Shown: positions 15,944-22,928 of the stretch, in pieces | Position numbering within the stretch: position 1 is the stretch's first letter | Layout: each line of letters begins with the position of its first letter | DNA from: Desulfacinum hydrothermale DSM 13146 | Lineage (GTDB): Bacteria; Desulfobacterota; Syntrophobacteria; Syntrophobacterales; DSM-9756 | Reading direction: 5' to 3' | DNA length: 64,000 nucleotides | Assembly (NCBI RefSeq): GCF_900176285.1 | Contig: NZ_FWXF01000007.1 | Coordinates: 1 to 64,000 of the forward strand | Notes under the pieces: model-generated | Database searches by the model: none | What the model saw: only the letters and a program-made list of their open reading frames with translations | What the model was told of the DNA's origin: nothing | Made by a program: the position numbers and the translations under genes

Positions 15944-16780
15944 TCAGGCCCCTTCTCGGCCCTCCCGTCCCCCGGCGGCATCCCGAAGCGCCCGGCGCAT
16001 GACCGATTCCGGCGCAGGCCGTCCCAGCCACCATGATAGTTGCTCCACGCCCTGGTGCAGCAGCATCTCCAAGCCGTCCACCACCGAGGCTCCGGCCGCT
16101 CTGGCCGCTTGCAGGAACGGGGTATCCAGGGGAGAGTAGACGATATCCATGACCACCGCGCCTGGGCGAAACGGCACCTCCTCCAGCGCGAACGCATAGG
16201 ATCGTCCGCGCAACCCCCCTGCCGTGCAGTGGACCACCAGATCCACGCTCACTTCCTTCATGTGCGCCAAGGGAACCCAGTGGCAGCCGAACCGGGCGGC
16301 CAGGTCCCGAGCCTTGGCCTCCGTTCTGTTGGCCACCGTCACCTGGAGTCCGGAACGAACCAGCCCGTAGATCACCGCTTTCGCCGCCCCCCCGGCTCCC
16401 AGAACCAGCGCCCTTTGTCCTCCCAGCTCCACCGCACTCTGCAGAGCCCGCACGGCGCCGATCCAATCCGTATTGCGGCCTTCCCAGCCCTTCTCGCTCC
16501 AGCGGAGGGTGTTGACGGCCCCGATTTCGCGGGCCGCTTCATCCACCCAGGCACACAATCCCAGAGCGGTTTCCTTGTGGGGGATGGTGACACTCAGCCC
16601 GCGTAGTCCCAGCTCCACAAGCCCCTCCAGATCCTGGGCAAAGTCCTCCGATTCCAACGCCAAATAGAAGGCCGGCACCGCAAGGTGGACCAGCGCCGCG
16701 TTCATCATGGCGGGACTCAAGCTGTGGCGCACGGGATTTCCCACGACCCCGTACAGGTCGTGTTGCACACTGCGAGCCAT
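15944..16780 (-). CDS. aroE: Shikimate dehydrogenase
   Basis: AroE reduces 3-dehydroshikimate with NADPH. The 278-residue protein carries the substrate-binding segment GNPVRHSLSPAMMNAA near residue 14, the catalytic Lys-Asp region SVTIPHKETAL, and AREIGAVNTL. The glycine-rich nucleotide site is ALVLGAGGAAKAVIYGL, followed by NRTEAKA, which fits NADP preference. It starts at ATG 16780 after AAGGAG, 26 bp behind pheA in the same operon. Confidence 0.93.
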   Translation of the reverse strand: MARSVQHDLYGVVGNPVRHSLSPAMMNAALVHLAVPAFYLALESEDFAQDLEGLVELGLRGLSVTIPHKETALGLCAWVDEAAREIGAVNTLRWSEKGWEGRNTDWIGAVRALQSAVELGGQRALVLGAGGAAKAVIYGLVRSGLQVTVANRTEAKARDLAARFGCHWVPLAHMKEVSVDLVVHCTAGGLRGRSYAFALEEVPFRPGAVVMDIVYSPLDTPFLQAARAAGASVVDGLEMLLHQGVEQLSWWLGRPAPESVMRRALRDAAGGREGREGA

Positions 16781-16806
16781 AAGGGCACTCCTTCTGCCTC
16801 GACCGT

Positions 16807-17931
16807 TCAGCCCCCGAAACGGGATCGCTCCAGATCGAATCGGATGGGATGGCGGGGATTGGCCCGTGGGTAGGAGCCCAAGATCTTGAAAAAGGTCGTC
16901 CGAGACGCCGCCTCTTCCAAGGCCGCCCGCACCCGCTCGTCCCTTTCATACCCCCCGATATCGGCAAAGAACAGATACTGCCAGGGATGCAGCCGGTTGG
17001 GCCGGGATTCGATGCGCGTCATGTTCAAACCGTGCTGCGTCAGGACCTCCAAGACACGGTAGAGCGCTCCCGGCTTGTCCGCCACGGCGAAAAGAATGGA
17101 GGTCTTGTCGTCGCCCGTGGGGCTATTCTCCTCGAATCCCAAGACGATAAAGCGTGTGGTGTTGCCGGCATGATCTTCCACCCGTTCCGCCAACACACTC
17201 AATCCGTAGTTTTCCGCCGCCTTCACGTTGCACAGTGCCGCACCGCTCGCTTCGGACGCCGCTTGCCGGGCCGCCTGGGCCGTTGAAGCGCACTCGTAGA
17301 TCTCGGCGTGACGCAGGTGCTCGGAAATCCATCTGCGACACTGCCCCAGGGCATGGGGATGGGCGTAGAGTTTTCGAACCGAGCCGGGATCGGAGGCTCG
17401 AGAACAGAGGCAATGGGCCACCTCCAGGTAACATTCGCCCACCACCCGCACGGGTCTTTCGTACAGCAAGTCCATGGTCTGTCCGATGCCCCCCTCCAGG
17501 GAATTCTCGATGGGAACCACGGCCACGCGGGCCAATCCCTTGGACAGATGGTCGAAGACATCCACCAGGGCGCTTTGGGGCAGGTAATGGGCGGAATGGC
17601 CAAAGACGGACAAGGCCGCCAGGTGGGAATAGGTCCATTCCGGCCCCAGAAAGGCGACCTTCAAGGGCTGCTGCAGCTTGCGGGAAGCCGCCAGGATTTC
17701 CCGATAGATGGCCCGCACCGATTCGGCCGGAAGCGGACCGGGGCTGGCCTCCACCAGGCGGCGGCACACGGCCTCTTCTCTTCCCGGATCAAAGGTGTCC
17801 AGCCCCTTTTCCGCCTTGATGCGTCCGATTTGTTCCACCAGTCTCATGCGGCGGTTGAGTCGATCCAGGATCTCTTGATCCAACGCGTCGATACCGCGGC
17901 GAAGCTCTTCCAAGGATTGCCCTTTCATCAT
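16807..17931 (-). CDS. pheA: Bifunctional chorismate mutase/prephenate dehydratase
   Basis: The P-protein converts chorismate to prephenate and then to phenylpyruvate, the precursor of phenylalanine. The 374-residue protein has an AroQ mutase domain (about 1-85; RRGIDALDQEILDRLNRRM). The dehydratase domain (about 91-270) includes FLGPEWTYSHLAA and the catalytic TRF at 259-261. The regulatory ACT domain has GAL (288-290) and ESRP (308-311), the residues that bind phenylalanine for feedback inhibition in homologues. ATG 17931 overlaps the aroB' stop as ATGA, implying translational coupling. It is controlled by the upstream Phe-rich leader. Confidence 0.95.
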   Translation of the reverse strand: MMKGQSLEELRRGIDALDQEILDRLNRRMRLVEQIGRIKAEKGLDTFDPGREEAVCRRLVEASPGPLPAESVRAIYREILAASRKLQQPLKVAFLGPEWTYSHLAALSVFGHSAHYLPQSALVDVFDHLSKGLARVAVVPIENSLEGGIGQTMDLLYERPVRVVGECYLEVAHCLCSRASDPGSVRKLYAHPHALGQCRRWISEHLRHAEIYECASTAQAARQAASEASGAALCNVKAAENYGLSVLAERVEDHAGNTTRFIVLGFEENSPTGDDKTSILFAVADKPGALYRVLEVLTQHGLNMTRIESRPNRLHPWQYLFFADIGGYERDERVRAALEEAASRTTFFKILGSYPRANPRHPIRFDLERSRFGG

Positions 17932-18923
17932 TTCTCCATAATCGATTCGTCCACGGCCAACCCAAAGTGTCGGCCGCCGCTCTGAAGGGACACCAGCACC
18001 CGCACACCCTTTTCCAACGACGTCACGGAAAGACCGTCCCCCTGCGGACTCGTCAGGCAAACGGTTTCAGCATTTTGCAAAAGAATGCTTCCCGCACCCG
18101 CCTCACAGCGCGCTTCCACCACAACCAGGGGGCGCCTTTCCACCTTGATGCGGCCCACCACCGCCTCAGAGGTTTTTCCCGACGTGTCCACCACCACAAC
18201 GGGGTCCCCCGCTTCCAGTTCGCACAGATACCGAGTGCGCCCTTCCGGCACCTTCACATAAGCATGGACCGCCCCTGCATTGACGCGAAACGGCCTGGGA
18301 GCCACATAAGGGTTTTGCCTCGTCTCCGCATGCACGAGAAAGAGGAAGCCGGCGCTGTTTCCCACCAGAGCCCCCTGCCCGCCGGTGAGCAGGGAGCAGG
18401 TGTCGATGCAGACCCTGTCCCCCAACCCCACAGGTTCCACTCGCACCACCTCAGCCTCCACCAGCTTTTCTGCGGGGCCCATGGCCTTCACCTTCCTCGT
18501 CCACACCGAGACCGTTGCGGGATCGTCGCCCGGGATCAACACCCCCTGCACTCCCTTTTCCAACACGCCCAACGCCAATTCCATTCGCTTTTCGTCGTCC
18601 GCGGCCACCACCAGCGCGCCGCCCCCGGCCACCAGGTTCTCCAAGGGTATGATCTCCCAGTCGGCGTTTTCCACCACCACCCGTTGGCCGCTTTTCAGTA
18701 GATCGGAAATGCGCCTTTCATCCTCCGGGGACTTGAGCGTCACGAAGTGCACATCCCGACCGGGTATCCAGTCTCCATCTTCCGCCACCACGAGCACCCG
18801 GCTGAGGCGTCGCACTCGATCCGCCACGCCCGGGGGCGCCACCACCCCATCGGCCCCCGCCTCCACGGCGGCCGTCACCACCTCCTTGTCCCAGTCGTGC
18901 AACTGAACCCAGACCTCCTTCAC
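17928..18923 (-). CDS. aroB': 3-dehydroquinate synthase II (archaeal type)
   Basis: This 331-residue enzyme deaminates and cyclises 2-amino-3,7-dideoxy-D-threo-hept-6-ulosonate to 3-dehydroquinate, replacing the DAHP/AroB route. Family motifs are VQLHDWDKEVVTAAVEAGADGVV, RVCIDTCSLLTGGQGALVGNSAGFLFLVHAE, PYVAPRPFRVNAGAVHAYV and TVCLTSPQG. GTG 18923 is the start, supported by GGGAGGGAG 6 bp upstream. A reading frame continues upstream but would run through the terminator stem. It is the first structural gene of the attenuated aromatic operon. The enzyme that makes its substrate (ADH synthase) is not in the window. Confidence 0.92.
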   Translation of the reverse strand: MKEVWVQLHDWDKEVVTAAVEAGADGVVAPPGVADRVRRLSRVLVVAEDGDWIPGRDVHFVTLKSPEDERRISDLLKSGQRVVVENADWEIIPLENLVAGGGALVVAADDEKRMELALGVLEKGVQGVLIPGDDPATVSVWTRKVKAMGPAEKLVEAEVVRVEPVGLGDRVCIDTCSLLTGGQGALVGNSAGFLFLVHAETRQNPYVAPRPFRVNAGAVHAYVKVPEGRTRYLCELEAGDPVVVVDTSGKTSEAVVGRIKVERRPLVVVEARCEAGAGSILLQNAETVCLTSPQGDGLSVTSLEKGVRVLVSLQSGGRHFGLAVDESIMEK

Positions 18924-18946
18924 CGCTTCTCCCTCCCTGTCCTGGA

Positions 18947-18980
18947 AATAAAAAAGGCCGTGGGCTGAACCCCGGCCTTT
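18947..18980 (-). terminator. Attenuator terminator of the aroB'-pheA operon
   Basis: On the minus strand AAAGGCCG pairs with CGGCCTTT (18973-18980 with 18953-18960), extended inward by GGG/CCC. A run of T residues follows. It lies between the leader peptide and the GTG of aroB', only 24 bp ahead of that start, so it can only act as a conditional terminator. Its 5' arm overlaps the antiterminator partner at 18963-18975. Confidence 0.85.
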
Positions 18981-19039
18981 GCAAAAGTGGCGATACTGAA
19001 AATGCTGGCGCACGCCGGGTCAGCCGAAGGACTCCTTCG
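18963..19039 (-). promoter_or_regulatory. Antiterminator and pause hairpins of the Phe/Tyr attenuator
   Basis: On the minus strand GGCTGACCCGG (19025-19015) is complementary to CCGGGGTTCAGCC (18975-18963) apart from a two-base bulge. The first arm contains the leader's Gly codon and stop TGA; the second takes part in the terminator stem. The two structures therefore exclude each other. A small hairpin CGAAGG-AGT-CCTTCG (19039-19025) lies inside the leader coding region and may be the pause structure. Confidence 0.78.
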
Positions 19040-19082
19040 TAAAAAAGTAGAACCCATAAAAGAAGAGATGGCGTACAGGCAT
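19020..19082 (-). CDS. Phe/Tyr-rich leader peptide of the aromatic operon
   Basis: A 20-codon open frame (ATG 19082, stop TGA 19022-19020) encodes MPVRHLFFYGFYFFTKESFG, with six Phe and two Tyr. AGAGGG precedes the ATG by 8 bp. Such density of Phe/Tyr codons next to alternative hairpins is the hallmark of ribosome-mediated attenuation, as in the classical pheA and pheST leaders. A ribosome short of Phe-tRNA (or Tyr-tRNA) would stall in LFFYGFYFF and free the antiterminator arm. A ribosome reaching the stop would cover that arm and allow termination before aroB'. Confidence 0.87.
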   Translation of the reverse strand: MPVRHLFFYGFYFFTKESFG

Positions 19083-19118
19083 CCCGGCGACCCTCTTGGC
19101 GTTTTTGTGGATTAGCTT

Positions 19119-19148
19119 CTTCTAGAGGACCCAACGCGGCCTTGTCAA
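19119..19148 (-). promoter_or_regulatory. Promoter of the aromatic operon
   Basis: On the minus strand TTGACA (19143-19148) is followed after 18 bp by TAGAAG (19119-19124). Transcription would start near 19112, giving about 30 nt before the leader peptide ATG and a leader RNA of about 190 nt before aroB'. The perfect -35 and the correct spacing to the leader support it. Confidence 0.65.
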
Positions 19149-19275
19149 GCCTTTCTCCCAACTCGCCCGTGATCTGGGCTTGGCGATCGGCAATCCAGGA
19201 ACCGTCCCCGGGGCCGACGCATGGGCTGGTTCCAGCCGGCACCGTTCGCCTTCCATCTTTGCGTGGTGCAGCCGA

Positions 19276-20466
19276 TCATCTCTTCAAGTCGATCACCACC
19301 TCCAGCCGCTTGCCGTTGCGATCCACAGTGAATGTGAGACGTCTGGCCTCTGCCCTCACCGCCTCGTGCAGATCCCCCATATCTTGCACCGCCTTACCGT
19401 CCACGGCCACAATCCTGTCGGCGGCCCGCAGGCCGGCTCGATCCGCTCGGCTGCCCGGGAGCACGCTCACCACATACAAGCCCGGTCCCCCCCTTTTCGG
19501 ATCCAGCACAATGCCGATTCGGCGGCCGTGGCCGGGAAAGGGCCGCTCCTTTGGGGTCACCACCAGATAGTCCCCCACCGCCGGCGACACCTCAAACCCC
19601 TTCTCGTGAATCGGCATGGAGACGATGACCGCATAGCGGTGCTCCACTCGTCTCCGGGTCCTTTCCGGTATGCCGAATCGCTGGTTGACGTGGCCTTTTC
19701 CCGCCACCACCAGCACCTGGAAACCCGGGTGGGCCCTGAGCCATCGAGCCAGGGTTTCCGCCATGGTTTCCTCCCAGGCCAACTGGGCCTCGTAAAAGCG
19801 CTGAAAGTTCGGAAAGTTGCCGTGACCGTGACGGAGGAATTCTTCCTTCACAAAGGCGCGATGGCGGGGATCGTCGCCCTCGATTCGATCCGCCAGTTGA
19901 CTCCGCTCCTCGTCACTCAAGCCGGCCAGGCCCTTCCTCGCCACCTTTTTCACCACGGTACCCGGTGCGTTGAGTGCCACCATGGGAAGACGGCGCGCGC
20001 GTGCAAACAGGAACAGGGGCCGGTAGAGCGAAAAATCGTAGCCCCACGACTCTTCCCAGGACAGTTGCTCGAGCAGCGCCTTTTCACTGAGTTCGCCCTT
20101 CACCCATCGGTCCAAGACCGGCTGCAGGACCCTTGGCACCATTTCCATCCCAATGGCCAGCTTGGGATGGCGTTCCCACAAGGCCCGGGCCACCTTGAGT
20201 TGCAGTGCGTGATCCGCCCGACTCACATGGGTTTCCCCCACGTAGATCACTGGCACCGTTTCCAGATCGCCGATCATCTCTTCAAAGCTGATCCTCCGGC
20301 CGGTGCGCAGGTGCACCACGTCCCCCACTTTCCACCCGGCTTTGGACAAGAACGCAGCGGAATCGGGCTTCGTGGGCAAAACACTGCAGCCTTGGACCGC
20401 CACAAGAACCAGCACAAGCCAACGGCACACCCTTGATGCGGTGCCCCTTGTGATCACCTCCAGCAT
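19276..20466 (-). CDS. ChaN-family lipoprotein with C-terminal PDZ domain
   Basis: The 396-residue protein has a leader ending in VAVQGC, a likely lipobox (Cys about 27). The ChaN / DUF399 haem-binding domain follows: VIYVGETHVSRADHALQLKVARAL, IGMEMVPR, GYDFSLYRPLFLFAR, and KGHVNQRFGIPER near residue 260. A PDZ domain closes it (GLYVVSVLPGSRADRAGLRAADRIVAVDG, about 315-390). ChaN homologues bind haem and have been linked to iron acquisition; the PDZ fusion suggests interaction with another envelope protein. It starts at ATG 20466, three bases after the previous gene's stop, so it is in the mutY operon. Confidence 0.82.
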   Translation of the reverse strand: MLEVITRGTASRVCRWLVLVLVAVQGCSVLPTKPDSAAFLSKAGWKVGDVVHLRTGRRISFEEMIGDLETVPVIYVGETHVSRADHALQLKVARALWERHPKLAIGMEMVPRVLQPVLDRWVKGELSEKALLEQLSWEESWGYDFSLYRPLFLFARARRLPMVALNAPGTVVKKVARKGLAGLSDEERSQLADRIEGDDPRHRAFVKEEFLRHGHGNFPNFQRFYEAQLAWEETMAETLARWLRAHPGFQVLVVAGKGHVNQRFGIPERTRRRVEHRYAVIVSMPIHEKGFEVSPAVGDYLVVTPKERPFPGHGRRIGIVLDPKRGGPGLYVVSVLPGSRADRAGLRAADRIVAVDGKAVQDMGDLHEAVRAEARRLTFTVDRNGKRLEVVIDLKR

Positions 20467-20469
20467 CCC

Positions 20470-21423
20470 TTAGCCCTTTCTCCTCTCTAGGAATCGTCGA
20501 ACCGCCTTCCAAGCCTGGGCGGTGGAGGCCCTTCGCACCTCCGGCCACAAGAGGCGGCACTCCTCGTAGCCAAGTGGTCGCACGGCCCGCCAGGCCCTCG
20601 CCTCGTCCCAAAGGTGCGGGGCCCGGATCCGGCCCGGCGCCATCTCTTTCTTTTCCAAAAGCTTGACGTAGATGAGGCTCTTGGCGGCAAGCTCGTCGGC
20701 TTTCGCTCCCTCCCAACGGGGATGGAACACATAGCACAACGTCAACAGGTCGCCGGGTCCCAAGACCTGTTTTTTGCCCACCAGACGCCGCGCCAGCGCT
20801 TCCAGCGGCCAGAGCGCACGGACCCGGCTCGGATCCTCGACCTCCTTCCTGAGATCCGTGTAGAGTGCCCAGTGTATGTAGCCCGCCTCCACGTACAACC
20901 GACCCGTGCGTCGGGCCAACCGCGCCACCGCACGGGCCCGCATCGCATCCCTCAGCTTGATCCGGACCGCATCCGCCCGGGCGAAATCCTTGACGGCCTG
21001 CACCACACTCGGAAAATCCCCATCCATCGAGCGCCGATAATAGTTGAGGAGCGTTCCAAAAGCCCGCCGTTCCACCTTGTGGACCCGAGCCTCTAGGCTC
21101 TCAGGGGCCAGGGCGCTTGAATCGCCCCCTTCGGCAAAGAATTCATGGAGAGCCACCAGGGCTTCCAGGTAGGGCTCCACCTGCACGATCTCGATTCCCG
21201 CCTCATACAAGCGTCTGTAGAGGCGGCAGGAGGCCTGGGCAAAGACGGGAAACTCGTACTCCGTCTCTTCCAGATATTCTTGCACGTCCATCCGGCCGTC
21301 CAACATGGCCTGAAAACTGGGATGGGGAGGTTCCTCCAGCACCACCATCTGGTGGGTCGCCATCAGCTCCTCCACCGCCGGAAGGACCTCCGTTCGATGC
21401 GTGGAAAAGGCCAGGCTGATCAT
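20470..21423 (-). CDS. Hypothetical protein, possibly TraB/ChaN-related
   Basis: A 317-residue soluble protein of unknown function. ATG 21423 overlaps the mutY stop as ATGA. The N-terminus reads MISLAFSTHRTEVLPAVEELM, then MVVLEEPPHPSF and GIEIVQVEPYLEAL. A later segment RAMRARAVARLARRTGRLYVEAGYIHW resembles the layout of TraB/TIKI/EreA-like hydrolases, where an acidic loop is followed by an R-rich helix and a GxxH strand. Because a ChaN protein of the same broad superfamily follows immediately, I infer a distant relationship, but it is weak. No signal peptide or membrane helix is seen. Confidence 0.6.
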   Translation of the reverse strand: MISLAFSTHRTEVLPAVEELMATHQMVVLEEPPHPSFQAMLDGRMDVQEYLEETEYEFPVFAQASCRLYRRLYEAGIEIVQVEPYLEALVALHEFFAEGGDSSALAPESLEARVHKVERRAFGTLLNYYRRSMDGDFPSVVQAVKDFARADAVRIKLRDAMRARAVARLARRTGRLYVEAGYIHWALYTDLRKEVEDPSRVRALWPLEALARRLVGKKQVLGPGDLLTLCYVFHPRWEGAKADELAAKSLIYVKLLEKKEMAPGRIRAPHLWDEARAWRAVRPLGYEECRLLWPEVRRASTAQAWKAVRRFLERRKG

Positions 21424-22529
21424 GCCCCTGAACCCGGCATCTCTTGAAGCGATCGGATGAGTCGGCGATTGGCGGCCGGAAAGGCGTAACGGCCCAGATC
21501 CCGGGGATCCACCCATCGCCCCTGCTCGGCGGCACGGGCCGTCACCTGCTGCCCGGAAGGACGCAGCCGGCAGGAGTACGCATGGAGCGTCACCCGGAAT
21601 CGAGTGTAGGCATGCCGGATCCGGCCGATCTTTTCCTCGATTTGCACGTGCACTCCCAGTTCCTCCCAAAGTTCCCGAGCCAAAGCCTGGCGAGGCGACT
21701 CTCCGTCCTCGATCTTCCCCCCCGGAAATTCCCACATCCCGGCGAAGAGTCCTCCCGCACGCCGCTTTTGGATGTAGATTCTTCCCCGGTCCCAAAGCAC
21801 CGCCACCGCCGTCTGAATTTCTTCCAAACGAGGCCGGGGAGGCCGAACGGGCCGATCTTCCACCGTGCCAAGCCGGAAAGCCCGGCAATGGGAGACCACA
21901 GGACAGCTGGGACACTGGGGATCGGAGGGTGTGCAGACGAGGGCCCCCAGTTCCATGAGGGCCTGGTTGTACAACCGGGCCTTGCCCTCCACGAGCCAAT
22001 CCGTTGCGGCGCGCAGCACCTCCCGGCGGCCTTCCGCCGACTTGATGGGACATCCCAGATCCAGAAGGCGCGCAACCACTCGCTCCACGTTGCCATCCAC
22101 CACCGGCACATCCCGATTGAAGGCCAGGCTCAAAATGGCGGAAGCCGTATAGGGTCCCACTCCGGGAAGTGCCAGGAGTTGCTGTCGGGTGGTCGGCACC
22201 TCTCCCTGGAAGCGCTCCACCATGAGACGCGCCGCCTTGTACAGGTTTCTTGCCCGGGTGTAATAGCCCAGCCCCTCCCAGTAAAGGAGGACCTCCTCTT
22301 CGTTACTGGCCGCCACCGACGCCACGTCCGGAAAGCGTTCCATCCATCGAAGGTAGTAGGGAATCACCGCGGCCACCTGGGTTTGCTGGAGCATGATCTC
22401 TGAAACCCACACCCCGTAGGGAGAATAGTCCCGCCGCCACGGCAGATCCCTCTGGTTGACCCGAAACCATTCCACCAACTCCCGCCCGATCAGCTGCGGA
22501 TTTTCCAACTCCCCGTTCCTCTCGGTCAT
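21420..22529 (-). CDS. mutY: A/G-specific adenine glycosylase
   Basis: MutY removes adenine mispaired with 8-oxoguanine. The 369-residue protein shows EIMLQQTQV (catalytic Glu loop), the helix-hairpin-helix LPGVGPYTASAI, the catalytic Asp in VPVVDGNVERV, and the iron-sulfur cluster motif CX6CX2CX5C (CTPSDPQCPSCPVVSHC). The C-terminal NUDIX-like domain includes GGLFAGMWEFPGGKIEDGE followed by REL..ELGV, i.e. a near-complete MutT box. The start ATG 22529 has GGGAG immediately upstream. It is the first gene of a three-gene unit with an unknown gene and the ChaN-PDZ lipoprotein. Confidence 0.93.
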   Translation of the reverse strand: MTERNGELENPQLIGRELVEWFRVNQRDLPWRRDYSPYGVWVSEIMLQQTQVAAVIPYYLRWMERFPDVASVAASNEEEVLLYWEGLGYYTRARNLYKAARLMVERFQGEVPTTRQQLLALPGVGPYTASAILSLAFNRDVPVVDGNVERVVARLLDLGCPIKSAEGRREVLRAATDWLVEGKARLYNQALMELGALVCTPSDPQCPSCPVVSHCRAFRLGTVEDRPVRPPRPRLEEIQTAVAVLWDRGRIYIQKRRAGGLFAGMWEFPGGKIEDGESPRQALARELWEELGVHVQIEEKIGRIRHAYTRFRVTLHAYSCRLRPSGQQVTARAAEQGRWVDPRDLGRYAFPAANRRLIRSLQEMPGSGA

Positions 22530-22928
22530 CTCCCGTTCGCCATACCCTTCGCACCCACCCAGGCCGGGCGCCCCTGCACTTCTCCGCCTACAGGAAGGTT
22601 TGTGTTCCTATCCCGGCATATTGGAGGATGGATCAAACCCCACCCGCGCGCAAGCGCAAGTTCCAAACCCGTTGGAAACGTTCACCTCCCGCCTCCACCC
22701 GCATGCCGAAAAGAGGCCCAGGAGCCTGCCCGAGAATGCCCGGGTTGCTCCTTGCGAGCCCCAACCTTCTCACCGCACCCCTTCTGATCATGGCGTGCCA
22801 GCGGTGCCCCGAATTGACTTTTGGGTCTTCCTATGTTGATTAGACAAGAGCCACATCCAAGGGATCCACGCACCGCTTTGTGGCAATTTCATGGCATTGG
22901 ACCTGTCCTATTCCGAGGAGCAACGCGG
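22530..22928. other. Divergent intergenic region between mutY and the ABC exporter
   Basis: The 399-bp region holds a one-ended copy of the dispersed repeat (22721-22760). A TTGACT at about 22815 could be the -35 of the ABC gene, but its -10 is poor. GAGGAG at 22915-22920 is the ABC Shine-Dalgarno. I see no coding sequence. Confidence 0.45.
22721..22760 (+). repeat. Partial copy of the dispersed MITE-like repeat
   Basis: The pieces GGAGCCTGCCCGAGAATG and CCCGGGTTGCTCCTTGCG match the left 35-40 bp of the full copies at 27119 and 34184 (which read CCTGT.CGAGAACG.CCAGGTTGCTCCCT). No right end is recognisable downstream, so it is a decayed or truncated element. Confidence 0.6.

Noticed and set aside
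17932-18060. Longer N-terminus for pheA
   Set aside because: It would lie inside aroB'. The chorismate mutase domain begins right after ATG 17931 and the ATGA overlap is typical of coupled genes.
18924-19013. Upstream extension of aroB' (starting MRQHFQYRHF)
   Set aside because: The frame would translate through the attenuator terminator. GTG 18923 has a strong Shine-Dalgarno and matches the family N-terminus.
21424-22053. Upstream extension of the unknown 20470-21423 gene into mutY
   Set aside because: MutY is well conserved through this region, and ATGA coupling at 21420-21423 gives a natural start.
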